NCBI RefSeq assembly: GCF_024707545.1
Contig: NZ_CP062229.1
Coordinates: 3,515,501-3,579,500 of the forward strand
Origin: Mesorhizobium onobrychidis
Lineage (GTDB): Bacteria; Pseudomonadota; Alphaproteobacteria; Rhizobiales; Rhizobiaceae
DNA: 64,000 nt
Direction of reading: 5' to 3'
Made by a program: the position numbers and the translations under genes. Shown one piece after another: positions 17,574 to 26,544 of this stretch. A model generated the notes under the pieces. The model did no database searches and had not been told where the DNA came from. It was given only the letters and a program-made list of their open reading frames with translations. How positions within the stretch are numbered: the first letter of the stretch is position 1; every line of letters starts with the position of its first letter.

Positions 17574-18814
17574 GGCTTGACCCAGCTCCATTGGGTGACC
17601 GGCATAGCCGGCCGCCATGCCTGCATCGAACCAACCGGTGAAGCACGAGATATAGAGATGCGGGTGAGATCGCCGCCGAGCGCGGCGTGACGGGCGAGAA
17701 GCAGCGCCTCCATCTCCAGCGTCACCGCGTTGGCGACCAGCCGGCCGCCAACACGCAGGGCCTTGATCGCCGCGCCCAGCACGCCGGTATCGCTGCCGCC
17801 GCCGCCGATGAAGATCGCATCGGGCGTGCCTAGCTTGGCAAGCGCCTTTGGTGCCGAACCTTCGACCACCACAAGGCCGGGCACGCCGCAATGTGAAGCA
17901 TTGCGGTGGATGCGGGCGGCGCGGGTTGGATCGGCCTCGATGGCAATGGCGCGCATCGTGGGATGGGCCAGCATCCATTCGATGCCAATTGAGCCCGAGC
18001 CGGCGCCGATGTCCCACAGCAATTCGCCGCGCTTGGGGGCGAGGGCGGACAGGGTGATGGCGCGGATCTCGCGCTTGGTGATCTGGCCGTCATGCTCGAA
18101 CAAATGATCGGCAAGGCCCGATGTCAGCGGCAGGATGCGTGCTTCCGAAGTTGAGTCAACTTCGATTGCCAGAACGTTGAGCGGATTGATCTTTTCGAGG
18201 TCGAAGGCGTCCGCGCGCGCCGAACGCAGCCTTTCGTTCGGGCCGCCCAGCGCCTCCAGGATCGTCAGCTGCGAGGCGCCGAAATCGAGTTCGGTCAACA
18301 GGCGCGCAATCGCCGCCGGCGCATCGCCGTCCGAGGTCAGCACGAGGATACGGCTGCCCGGATGCAGCAACGGCCGGATGAGGTCAAGCGAGCGGCCGTG
18401 CAGCGAAATGGTCTCGATATCCTGCAGCGCCCAGCCGAGGCGGGCGGCGGCCAGCGACATGGCCGAAGGCGCAGGAATCACCTGCATCTCTTGGGAAGGA
18501 ATCTTGCGAGCAAGGGTGACGCCGACACCGTGGAAGAACGGATCGCCCGACGCCAGCACGCAGACTCGCCTGCCGGAAAACGCCAGCACGTCGCGCATCT
18601 CGGCATCGAAAGGGATCGGCCAGGCACGTGCCTCGCCTTTGGCGAGTGACGCGACAAGGGCAAGGTGGCGCGTGCCGCCGAAGACGAATTCGGCCTCGGC
18701 GATCAGCCGCTTGGCCTCTTCGCCGAGACCCGCTACACCGTCCTCGCCGATACCGACGATTGTTAGCCATTTTTCGGTGAGCCAGGCGGCGCGCGATTGA
18801 GCTTCAGCAGGCAT
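17570..18814 (-). CDS. cobL: Precorrin-6Y C(5,15)-methyltransferase (decarboxylating)
   Basis: The 414-residue fusion has an N-terminal CbiE-type methyltransferase (WLTIVGIGEDGVAGL, LASGDPFFHGVG) and a C-terminal CbiT-type Rossmann methyltransferase (ELLWDIGAGSGSIGIEWM). Together they methylate C5 and C15 and decarboxylate the C12 acetate of precorrin-6B. The ATG at 18814 lies in the sequence CATG, so it shares bases with the divergent start of cobK. The next upstream gene in the same direction, cobJ, ends 747 bp away. Confidence 0.93.
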   Translation of the reverse strand: MPAEAQSRAAWLTEKWLTIVGIGEDGVAGLGEEAKRLIAEAEFVFGGTRHLALVASLAKGEARAWPIPFDAEMRDVLAFSGRRVCVLASGDPFFHGVGVTLARKIPSQEMQVIPAPSAMSLAAARLGWALQDIETISLHGRSLDLIRPLLHPGSRILVLTSDGDAPAAIARLLTELDFGASQLTILEALGGPNERLRSARADAFDLEKINPLNVLAIEVDSTSEARILPLTSGLADHLFEHDGQITKREIRAITLSALAPKRGELLWDIGAGSGSIGIEWMLAHPTMRAIAIEADPTRAARIHRNASHCGVPGLVVVEGSAPKALAKLGTPDAIFIGGGGSDTGVLGAAIKALRVGGRLVANAVTLEMEALLLARHAALGGDLTRISISRASPVGSMQAWRPAMPVTQWSWVKP

Positions 18815-19598
18815 GATGACCCACCGCATTCTGATCCTTGGCGGAACCACCGAAGCCCGGCAACTGGCGGGAAAGCTGGCCGCGCGCACCGATCTCGCGA
18901 TCACATTGTCGCTGGCCGGCCGCACTGAAAGCCCGGCGGCGCAGGGCGTGCCGACGAGGGTGGGTGGGTTCGGCGGCGCCGATGGACTGGCGGCGTATCT
19001 CCGCGAGACCGACGTCGGCCTGCTGATCGACGCCACGCATCCCTATGCGGCGAAAATCTCCGCCAATGCCGCGGAAGCGGCGCATGGGGCCGGTGTGCCG
19101 ATCGTTGCGCTCAGGCGCCCAGGTTGGGAGCCAGCCGAATGCGACCGCTGGACGCTCGTCGATGGAGTAACCGACGCGTTGAAGGTGCTGGGATCGGCTC
19201 CACGCCGCGTCTTCCTGGCGCTCGGACGGCAGGAGGTCGCCGCCTTTGAGGCCGCACCCCAACATCACTATCTTGTCCGCAGCGTCGATCCGGTCGAGCC
19301 AAGGCTCGCTGTGCCCGATGCGACCTATCTCTTGGCGCGCGGGCCGTTCCGGGAAGCCGACGAACGTGCACTGCTTCTGCAACACCGCATCGACGTCGTC
19401 GTTTCCAAGAACAGCGGCGGCGAAGCGACTTACGGCAAGATCGCCGCAGCGCGGGCACTCGCCATTGAGGTGGTCATGATCCGCAGGCCGGCGCTGCCGG
19501 ATGTCCCGTCGGCGGAAACCGTCGAAGCGCTTGCCGCAATGGTCGATCATTTTCTGGTCAGTCATTTTCTTAGGCCCGCCGCCGAACGCGGCGTGTAG
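18813..19598 (+). CDS. cobK: Precorrin-6A reductase
   Basis: The 261-residue NADPH-dependent enzyme reduces precorrin-6A to 6B. It has the N-terminal ILILGGTTEARQLA, DATHPYA, RSVDP and VSKNSGG blocks of CobK/CbiJ. It is the only cob gene on the plus strand: its 5' end overlaps the cobL start codon and its 3' end overlaps the convergent cobJ by 37 bp, so it is wholly antisense to any cobJ-cobL message. ATG at 18816 is an alternative start. No promoter of its own is evident; it would have to lie within cobL. Confidence 0.94.
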   Translation: MMTHRILILGGTTEARQLAGKLAARTDLAITLSLAGRTESPAAQGVPTRVGGFGGADGLAAYLRETDVGLLIDATHPYAAKISANAAEAAHGAGVPIVALRRPGWEPAECDRWTLVDGVTDALKVLGSAPRRVFLALGRQEVAAFEAAPQHHYLVRSVDPVEPRLAVPDATYLLARGPFREADERALLLQHRIDVVVSKNSGGEATYGKIAAARALAIEVVMIRRPALPDVPSAETVEALAAMVDHFLVSHFLRPAAERGV

Positions 19599-20326
19599 AC
19601 CAGCGCCGGTTTTTCACCGCGCTTGATGATCCTGGTTTCCGGCGAGCCGATGATGATGCAGGTTGCCATATCGGCCTTTTCCGCGTCGGCGTCCGCCAGC
19701 AGAAAAACCTCGATGCGCTCGTCGGGGCGGCCGGCGGCGCGGCCGAAGACGACCGGCGTGGTGCCGGGCAGGATCGCCGTCAGGCATTCGAAGGCGCGGC
19801 CAAGCTGCCAGGGGCGACCCTTGCTGATCGGATTGTAGAGCGCGATGACGAAGCCGGCGCCCGCCGCCGCCAGCAGCCGTAGCTCGATCAGGTCCCAGGG
19901 TTTTAGATTGTCGGACAACGAGATGGCGCAGAAATCATGGCCGAGCGGTGCGCCGATGCGGGCAGCGACCGCGAGCATGGCGGTGATGCCCGGCAGCATC
20001 GCAACGTCAACGGCACGCCATTCGGCCGGGCCGGCCTCGATCGCCTCGCAGACGGCTGCCGCCATGGCAAAGACGCCGGGATCGCCGCCCGAGACGACGG
20101 CGACATCGTGGCCCTGCGCAGCCTTTGCCAGCGCGTCCTTGGCGCGGGTCAACTCCTCGCGATTGTCCGAGGCGACACGGGTCTGGTCGGGGCGGAGATC
20201 GAGCCGGTCGAGGTACGGCTTGTAGCCGTAGAAGAATTTTGCCTCGGCAACGGCGCGGCTCGCTTCCGGCGTCACCTGGTCGGCATTGCCGGGTCCAAGG
20301 CCGATGACGGTCAGGCGGCCGCTCAT
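19562..20326 (-). CDS. cobJ: Precorrin-3B C(17)-methyltransferase
   Basis: The 254-residue SAM methyltransferase begins LTVIGLGPGNADQVTPEA and has VSGGDPGVFAMAAA, DFCAISLSDNLKPW and ALYNPISKGRPWQL, the diagnostic CobJ/CbiH blocks. It contracts the ring and methylates C17 of precorrin-3B to give precorrin-4. It overlaps cobI by 4 bp and is convergent with cobK over 37 bp at its 3' end. Confidence 0.95.
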   Translation of the reverse strand: MSGRLTVIGLGPGNADQVTPEASRAVAEAKFFYGYKPYLDRLDLRPDQTRVASDNREELTRAKDALAKAAQGHDVAVVSGGDPGVFAMAAAVCEAIEAGPAEWRAVDVAMLPGITAMLAVAARIGAPLGHDFCAISLSDNLKPWDLIELRLLAAAGAGFVIALYNPISKGRPWQLGRAFECLTAILPGTTPVVFGRAAGRPDERIEVFLLADADAEKADMATCIIIGSPETRIIKRGEKPALVYTPRSAAGLRK

Positions 20327-21084
20327 GCTCCGGCCTCCATCAACGCGTCAGGGCGGCCGGACCAGCCGGCCACCAGCACGATGGCGAAATAGGGCGCCTT
20401 GTCGTCCTGCTTTTCGGCCAGCCGCATCGAGACGCCGCCCGGCATGGTGCCGCGCTCGACATAGACGGCACGCGCCAGCTTGTCGGTCGCTTCCAGCGCG
20501 CGCCTGATCTTGGGCAGGTTGCGGCCGACCTTCATGATGACGGCGGCATCGGTGTCGGCGAGGCGGCGCGTCAGCTCGAATTCGCTCATTGTGCCCGGCA
20601 ATACGGTCAGCACATCGTCGCCCTGGACGATTGGTGTTCCGGTCGCCGACCAGCAGCCGGACATGGCGGTGACGCCGGGAATGACCTCTGTCGGATAGCG
20701 GTGCGCCAGCCGGACATGCAGATGCATGTAGGAGCCGTAGAAAAGCGGGTCGCCTTCCGAAAGCACCGCGACCATCCTGCCGGCGCTGAGATGCACGGCG
20801 ACCTTTTCGGCCGACTCTTCGTAGAAATCCGCTATCTGCGACCGGTAATCGCTGTGATCCTTGTCGATTTCGGTGGTCACGGGATAGAGCAGCGGCAACT
20901 CTATCAAATCGGGACGAAAATGCGCTCCGACGATGGCGCGCGCGTTGCTGTTGTTGCCGCGCTTGGCGAAATGCGCCACCACGTCGGCCTCGGCCAGCGC
21001 GCGCACGGCCTTGAGCGTCAGCAGTTCGGGGTCGCCGGGACCGGTTCCGACGCCGACAAGCCGGCCTTTTGCGATCGCGTTCAC
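20323..21084 (-). CDS. cobI: Precorrin-2 C(20)-methyltransferase
   Basis: The 253-residue protein starts GRLVGVGTGPGDPELLTLKAV and has VLSEGDPLFYGSYMH and VIPGVTAMSGCWSATG, diagnostic of CobI/CbiL. It methylates precorrin-2 at C20 to precorrin-3A. The start is GTG at 21084, overlapping the cobH stop as GTGA; a much longer frame upstream would read through cobH and is rejected. Confidence 0.94.
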   Translation of the reverse strand: MNAIAKGRLVGVGTGPGDPELLTLKAVRALAEADVVAHFAKRGNNSNARAIVGAHFRPDLIELPLLYPVTTEIDKDHSDYRSQIADFYEESAEKVAVHLSAGRMVAVLSEGDPLFYGSYMHLHVRLAHRYPTEVIPGVTAMSGCWSATGTPIVQGDDVLTVLPGTMSEFELTRRLADTDAAVIMKVGRNLPKIRRALEATDKLARAVYVERGTMPGGVSMRLAEKQDDKAPYFAIVLVAGWSGRPDALMEAGA

Positions 21085-21728
21085 AGGCCCGGCCTCGCCA
21101 GTGCGTTGAGTGCGGCGGCGGTCATGGCGCTGCCGCCCAGCCTGCCGCGCACGATCGCGTAGGGCACGCCATAGGAATTCTCGGCCAGCGCGTCCTTCGA
21201 TTCGGCAGCACCGACGAACCCGACCGGCATGCCGATAATAACAGCCGGTTTCGGCGCGCCGTCGCGCAGCCTTTCCAGCAGGTAGAAAAGTGCTGTCGGC
21301 GCATTGCCAATGGCGACGACCGAACCCGCCATCCGCTCGCCCCACAGGTCGATGGCTGCAGCCGAGCGGGTGTTGCCGATCTTTTTCGCGATCTCGGACG
21401 TCCGCGCGTCGCGAAGCGTGCAGATCACCTCGTTGCCGGCCGGCAGCCGGGCGCGCGTGACACCGTGTGAGACCATCTCGGCATCGCAGAAGATCGGCGC
21501 TTCGGCTACCAGCGCCGTGCGCGCGGCGGCAACAAAATCCTCCGAAAAAACAAAGTGCTTGGCAGCCTCGACCTGGCCGCAGGCATGGATCATGCGGATG
21601 GCAACATCGGCTTCGGCATCGGAAAACCGCGACAGGTCGGCCTCGGCGCGAATGATGGCGAAGGAGCGCTCATAGATCGCCGTGCCGTCATGGATGTAGT
21701 CGTAGGCGGTGCGGGCGGGCATGTTCAT
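21081..21728 (-). CDS. cobH: Precorrin-8X methylmutase
   Basis: The 215-residue protein moves the methyl group from C11 to C12 to give hydrogenobyrinate. It has RMIHACGQVEAAKHFVFSED with the catalytic His, then AEMVSHGVTRARLPAGNEVI, IGNAPTALFYLLE and the final GRLGGSAMTAAALNAL. Length matches the family. It is coupled by 4-bp overlaps to cobG and cobI. Confidence 0.96.
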   Translation of the reverse strand: MNMPARTAYDYIHDGTAIYERSFAIIRAEADLSRFSDAEADVAIRMIHACGQVEAAKHFVFSEDFVAAARTALVAEAPIFCDAEMVSHGVTRARLPAGNEVICTLRDARTSEIAKKIGNTRSAAAIDLWGERMAGSVVAIGNAPTALFYLLERLRDGAPKPAVIIGMPVGFVGAAESKDALAENSYGVPYAIVRGRLGGSAMTAAALNALARPGL

Positions 21729-23065
21729 TCCTGTCGGTAGAGTTCGGTGACACCGGCCGCGCCAAGCCTTGTCAGGCAGGCGGCGGTGGTCTCGTCGGGA
21801 TGTCGTGTGCCGCGGATCGCGGCTGCAATGCCGCCGACACCGCGCGCGGCGTCATAGCCTGGCCTGTATCCGGCGGGAAGGACCTTTGCCGTCCCGTCCA
21901 CGACAAGTCCGGCCCCGTTTTCGCCGCCGACCAGTGTCAGCGCCGCCGGGCCGGGATGGGCACAGCCCTTGGCGCAGCCGGAAATGTGCAGGGTGACGGA
22001 GGCATCGAGGAGGTCGCGGTTTTCTGCGGCGATGGTCTCGGCGATGTCGCGCGTGGCGATCCGGCCGGAGGCGCAGGCCGGCGCACCGGGGCAAGCGGCG
22101 ATCCTGGTGCGCGGATCGGCTGCGTCGGTGACGAAGCCGAGGGTGGTGGCGGCTTGCTGAAGCGAGTGGCAGGCGGTCGGGGAGAGGCCGATGAAAAGCA
22201 GCGCGCGTTGTGGCGCGAGGCGGATTTCCGTGACGCCCAAGGTGAGGGCGTGTTGCGTGAGCTTGATGAATTTTTGCGCTGGCATGCTGCCGAAGGGGAG
22301 GCCGATGCCGAGGGCGATGCCGGTGGCGGCCAGATCGATAACTCCGATGGGCCGGCGTTCCTTCGCGCCCCCCTCTGTCCTGCCAGAGGGGGGCGCGAAG
22401 GATCGCCAGCTTGCGAGAGATATCAATTGCCTCTCCGTCAAATCCCTTGCATGAGCTTCGCGGCCTTTTTCGGCAACCATCCTCAGCATCGCGACGGCGA
22501 TATCACGGGCCGCATCGTCTTCCACCGTAACGAGCGGCTTCGCATTCTGCCCATCACCCGCGACAGACACCTGCCACTTGATTCCCGTATCGATCCGCAC
22601 CGCGATCAACCTGACGTCGGCGGTCACTCCGTCCATCCTCAATTGCCCGCCGCCGTCGACGATCATCGAAACCTTCGGGCCAAGGCGTTGCGCCAGCCCG
22701 GCATCCTCGATGGCTTTGCGAATCCGCTCCGCCAGCGGGCGCGGGTCAGCAATTTCTTCCGGGTCCAGCCCCGCTAGCGGTCCGTGCTCCACCGGCACGC
22801 CGGTGCGCACGGCGATGCCGAGTGCATCGACCTCGACGGCCAGAAGCCGGGCGCTGGCCGGCGTCAGGCCGCGTATCTGCAGGCTGCCACGGGCGGTCAC
22901 TTCCATGATGCCGTTGCCATGCCGCAAGGCGGATTCACCGAGTCCGATCAAGGATTTCGGCGAGAGTCCTCCAGCGACCGGGTTGAGCCGCACCAGAAGC
23001 CCGTCGCCGGTCTGCATCGGCGCGGACAAAGCGGGGCAGGCGCCGCGACGTGAGAGGGCGTTCAT
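21725..23065 (-). CDS. cobG: Precorrin-3B synthase with an in-frame palindromic insertion
   Basis: The 446-residue protein is related to nitrite and sulfite reductases. It has C-terminal Fe-S/siroheme-type Cys motifs (ACPGAPACASG and CAKGCAHPGPA). CobG uses O2 to make precorrin-3B, which marks the aerobic pathway. A palindromic element at 22359-22402 is read through in frame and encodes the extra stretch around SFAPPSGRTEGGAKER, which breaks the link between the two sulfite-reductase-like halves. There are no stops, so the protein is probably still functional. Confidence 0.92.
   Translation of the reverse strand: MNALSRRGACPALSAPMQTGDGLLVRLNPVAGGLSPKSLIGLGESALRHGNGIMEVTARGSLQIRGLTPASARLLAVEVDALGIAVRTGVPVEHGPLAGLDPEEIADPRPLAERIRKAIEDAGLAQRLGPKVSMIVDGGGQLRMDGVTADVRLIAVRIDTGIKWQVSVAGDGQNAKPLVTVEDDAARDIAVAMLRMVAEKGREAHARDLTERQLISLASWRSFAPPSGRTEGGAKERRPIGVIDLAATGIALGIGLPFGSMPAQKFIKLTQHALTLGVTEIRLAPQRALLFIGLSPTACHSLQQAATTLGFVTDAADPRTRIAACPGAPACASGRIATRDIAETIAAENRDLLDASVTLHISGCAKGCAHPGPAALTLVGGENGAGLVVDGTAKVLPAGYRPGYDAARGVGGIAAAIRGTRHPDETTAACLTRLGAAGVTELYRQE
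22359..22402. repeat. In-frame palindromic element inside cobG
   Basis: Perfect 18-bp arms, TCCTTCGCGCCCCCCTCT (22359-22376) and AGAGGGGGGCGCGAAGGA (22385-22402), enclose GTCCTGCC. The CCCCCCTCTGTCCTGCC core is shared with the larger element in cobN, so both belong to one repeat family. Confidence 0.85.
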
Positions 23066-26000
23066 GCGGCCACCCCCAGCGCATGGGCCTCGGCGATCAG
23101 TGCGGCGAGATCGTCATCGATGGAATTGCGCAGCGGATGCCAGAGACCGCGCCGGCGCGCCGACAGCAAACGCTCGGCGATGACTTTCGCGGCCGCCGGA
23201 TTTTCGCGCAGCATGAACGCCCGGACCGTGGGGTCGCCGAGATAGGCGTCGTGCACGGCTTCGATCAGCGTGCCCGGTATGCCATGGGTGGTCTCGGCGA
23301 AACCGATCAGCCGGTCGACCGTCTCGGCGAATTCCGAGGCGCCGCGCGGCCCGTGTCGCATCTGGCCGGCAATGAAGCGCGGGTTGACCGCGCGGGCGCG
23401 AACTACCCGAGATACGGCTTCTCCAACCGAGCGCGGCTTCGGCTTTTGCGGATCTGTGGTGTCGAGGACGATGACGTCGGCGTTCTTGCCGAGGGCCGCA
23501 AGCGCCGCTGAAAAACCGCCGATGAAGGCGACATCGGCGGAGCCTTCCAAAATGTCGCGGCCGGGGTCGTCTCCCGTATGGACGAGAAGGTCGGCCTCGG
23601 CAACGCGGCCCTCGAACGCGCCGGGCGCCGAAATCCCTTCGCCCTCGGCGCCGCCATAGGCGTGCGACGTTGCGTCGAGGTAGGCGCGACCGATTTCTTC
23701 GCGCGCGGCCCAGTCGCCGCTCGACAGCAACTCCTCGACACCGGCGCCGTAAGTGCCGGGCGAGGTGCCGAATATGCGCGGGCTGACCTTGCCATCCGCG
23801 CGGGTTTTTGCGGCGAGCGGGTTTTCCGACGCATCCTCGTTGCGGGCGGCGACGGCATTGGCGGCCGCATCGATCAGGGCGATCTGGGTCGGGAACATGT
23901 CGCGGAACAGGCCAGATATGCGCCAGGTGACATCGACGCGCGGCCGGCCGAACGTTGCCGGCGGCAGCACCTCGATGCCGGTGACGCGGCCGGTGGCGGA
24001 ATCCCATTGCGGCCGGCAGCCCATCAGCGCCAGGCCTTGCGCGATTTCCTCGCCGCCGGTGCGCAGCGAGGCCGAGCCCCAGAGGTCGATGACCAGCGAG
24101 CGCGGCCAGTCGCCATGCGATTGCATGTAGCTGCGCAAGACCTCGTCGGAGGCCGCCCTGCCGAGATCGAAGGATGTCGGCGTCGGCATGGTGCGTGGAT
24201 CCGATGTGAACAGGTTGCGGCCGGTTGGCAGGACATCGCGCCGGCCACGCGCCGGCGCGCCGGCAGGACCGGCAGCGACATGGCGGCCGTCGAGGGCCGC
24301 GATCAGCGCAGACTTCTCGGCCGCCGCACTTTGCTGGCGCAAAGGATCGGTTTCGCCCTCGGGCGAGCGGCCATAGATGTGCAGGCCGTCCTTGATGGCG
24401 AAATCCTTCAGGTCGCAGAGCCAGGCGTCGATGCGGCGCAGCGCTTCATCGGGCGCGTCGGTTCCGGCGACGCCGGCCTCGGAGGCGAGGCCGGTCTTTT
24501 GCGCGGTTTCGACGATCAGCCTCGCCAGGCGATCGCGGCGGCGGCGGTCGAGCCCGTCGGCCTGGGCATATTCGTCGACCAGCCGCTCAAGCTGGCGCTG
24601 GTTTTCGTCCAGACCGGCGCCGGTCAGCGGCGGCGGCAAATGGCCAAGGGTGACGGCGGCAATGCGCCGCTTGGCCTGCGCGGCCTCTCCCGGGTTGGAG
24701 ACGATGAACGGATAGACGACGGGCAGGGGACCGGTGACGATCTCGGGAAAACAGGATTCGCTGAGCGCAACGGTTTTGCCGGGCAGCCATTCCAGCGTGC
24801 CGTGGGCACCGACATGGATGAGGGCATGGACACCAAGCGACTTTCGCAGCCAGAGGCCAAAGGCGATCAGCGCATGGCGCGGTGGTAAGGTCGGGTCGTG
24901 GTAGTCGGCGCGGCGATCGGCCGAGCGCCCGCGATCGGGGGCGAGTGCTACGGTGATGTTGCCGAAGGTGGCGGCGCGGAAGGGGAAATTTGCCGCGGTA
25001 GGCGCTTGAACACCCCCCTCTGTCCTGCCGATCTCCCCCTTTGAGGGGGAGATGTCCGGCAGGACAGAGGGGGGTGCCTCGCACAAACCTGTCTCATCTG
25101 CCGCATTCCCCCACGCGGCCGTCACGGCAGCCATTGCTTCAGCCGGCAATTCCGTCGAAAGGTCGAGATAGTCCCCTAGTCCCAATCCACCTTCACTGCG
25201 CTCCAACTCACCCAGCAACTCACGCGGCGTTCGCGGAATCCCTTCAACGTTGTAGCCCTGTTCGCTCAGGTCGTGCAGCATCGCCAGCACGCTGGACGGC
25301 ACGTCGAGGCCGACGGCGTAGCCGGTGCGGCCGGGGGCGCTCGGATAGTCGGGGATCAGGATGGCCAGCTTGCGTTCCGCGCGCGGCGTCCGCTGCAGGC
25401 GGATGAAAGCTTCGACACGGTTCGCCACCTGCGCCACGCGGTCAGGCTCCGGCCGGTTGGAGAACGCGCGGAAAGCCAATGCGGGATCGACCTCGCTTTC
25501 GCCCTTGAAGGAAATGGCGCCGGCGAGAATGCGGCCGTCGAGTTCGGGCAGGACGACATGCATGGCCAGGTCGGCGGGCGCCAGGCCGCGCTGATTGTTT
25601 TGCCAGACATCGCGGCGTGTCGTCGCCACAATGACCTGGAATACCGGCACGCCGGCGCGGTCGAACAGGGTTTCGACGCCGGGCTCGGCACCGGAGGCGA
25701 AAGCAGTCGCGGTGATGATGGCGGCAGGGTTTAGCGCGGCAAGTGCGGTCTCGACAAAGGCCAGCAATGTCGGGTCTTTGAGGCTCGAGACGAAGATCGG
25801 CATGGGGGCCATACCGCGCTGCCGCAGGGCTTCAAAAAGGGCGTCGATCGGCGCCACGTCGGCGGCGAGCAGCATCGAGCGGTAGAAGAGAATGGGGATG
25901 ACGGGGGCGGATTCTACGGCTGGGGGGCGCGAAGGAATGCCGACATTTGATAAGTCCGGTCTTTCTATGACACCACGTGCGGGTTCGTAAAATCCCGCCT

Positions 26001-26526
26001 TCGGCACGACAACCGGCTCCACGACGGCCGTGTCCTGTCCCGCCAGCCGCGCCAGCCTCTGCACCAATGCCGTCATATTCTCCGGGCCGCCCTCGCGGAA
26101 ATAGTCGAGCAGGCCGTCCAACTCTTCCCGCGGCAGCGTCGAGCATTCGATCAGCCGCAGGTCCTCGTCGCGGCATTCGCCAGGCAGCAGCGCCAGCTTT
26201 ATGCCGCGTGCGTGGGCGGTCGAGGCGAGCTGGTCGCAGCCATAGCGCCACCAATCATAGCCACCGAGAATGCGAACCAAAATAACCCTGGCGTGCCGGG
26301 CGACACTGTCGATCCACAGGTCGACTGACATCGGATGGCGCAGGTCGCGCAAGGCCGCCAGCCGCATCGACGGCAGGCGATCTGCATCTGCTTTCCACGC
26401 CGCCGCCAGCCCGGCCAGATCGCTGTCAGTGAAGGACAGCGCCACGACATCCGCAGGCGTCTGCCTGAGATCAACAGGCTCGGCGAGATCGTCGAGCGAG
26501 GCGGACGTGGTGGTGAGGATGTGCAT
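23062..26526 (-). CDS. cobN: Cobaltochelatase large subunit, with an in-frame palindromic insertion
   Basis: The 1154-residue subunit inserts Co2+ into hydrogenobyrinate a,c-diamide, working with CobS/CobT-type AAA subunits not present here. Family landmarks are the N-terminal DLRQTPADVVALSFTD, HPMSVDLW, HVGAHGTLEWLPGK, FTSDPRTMPT, SPGTYGAGVEELLSSG and the C-terminal WHPLRNSIDDDLAALI. It is somewhat shorter than the ~1275 residues recalled for P. denitrificans CobN. A 66-bp palindrome at 25011-25076 is read in frame, adding 22 codons around PPSVLPDISPSKGEIGRTEG. It overlaps cobG by 4 bp and follows cobW by 18 bp. Confidence 0.94.
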   Translation of the reverse strand: MHILTTTSASLDDLAEPVDLRQTPADVVALSFTDSDLAGLAAAWKADADRLPSMRLAALRDLRHPMSVDLWIDSVARHARVILVRILGGYDWWRYGCDQLASTAHARGIKLALLPGECRDEDLRLIECSTLPREELDGLLDYFREGGPENMTALVQRLARLAGQDTAVVEPVVVPKAGFYEPARGVIERPDLSNVGIPSRPPAVESAPVIPILFYRSMLLAADVAPIDALFEALRQRGMAPMPIFVSSLKDPTLLAFVETALAALNPAAIITATAFASGAEPGVETLFDRAGVPVFQVIVATTRRDVWQNNQRGLAPADLAMHVVLPELDGRILAGAISFKGESEVDPALAFRAFSNRPEPDRVAQVANRVEAFIRLQRTPRAERKLAILIPDYPSAPGRTGYAVGLDVPSSVLAMLHDLSEQGYNVEGIPRTPRELLGELERSEGGLGLGDYLDLSTELPAEAMAAVTAAWGNAADETGLCEAPPSVLPDISPSKGEIGRTEGGVQAPTAANFPFRAATFGNITVALAPDRGRSADRRADYHDPTLPPRHALIAFGLWLRKSLGVHALIHVGAHGTLEWLPGKTVALSESCFPEIVTGPLPVVYPFIVSNPGEAAQAKRRIAAVTLGHLPPPLTGAGLDENQRQLERLVDEYAQADGLDRRRRDRLARLIVETAQKTGLASEAGVAGTDAPDEALRRIDAWLCDLKDFAIKDGLHIYGRSPEGETDPLRQQSAAAEKSALIAALDGRHVAAGPAGAPARGRRDVLPTGRNLFTSDPRTMPTPTSFDLGRAASDEVLRSYMQSHGDWPRSLVIDLWGSASLRTGGEEIAQGLALMGCRPQWDSATGRVTGIEVLPPATFGRPRVDVTWRISGLFRDMFPTQIALIDAAANAVAARNEDASENPLAAKTRADGKVSPRIFGTSPGTYGAGVEELLSSGDWAAREEIGRAYLDATSHAYGGAEGEGISAPGAFEGRVAEADLLVHTGDDPGRDILEGSADVAFIGGFSAALAALGKNADVIVLDTTDPQKPKPRSVGEAVSRVVRARAVNPRFIAGQMRHGPRGASEFAETVDRLIGFAETTHGIPGTLIEAVHDAYLGDPTVRAFMLRENPAAAKVIAERLLSARRRGLWHPLRNSIDDDLAALIAEAHALGVAA
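25011..25076. repeat. 66-bp in-frame palindromic element inside cobN
   Basis: Outer arms of 19 bp are perfect: CACCCCCCTCTGTCCTGCC (25011-25029) and GGCAGGACAGAGGGGGGTG (25058-25076). Inside, ATCTCCCCCT (25031-25040) and AGGGGGAGAT (25044-25053) form a second perfect stem. The length is 22 codons and there is no stop in the cobN frame. Confidence 0.9.
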
Positions 26527-26544
26527 CGCGGCTCGTGCCTGGGG

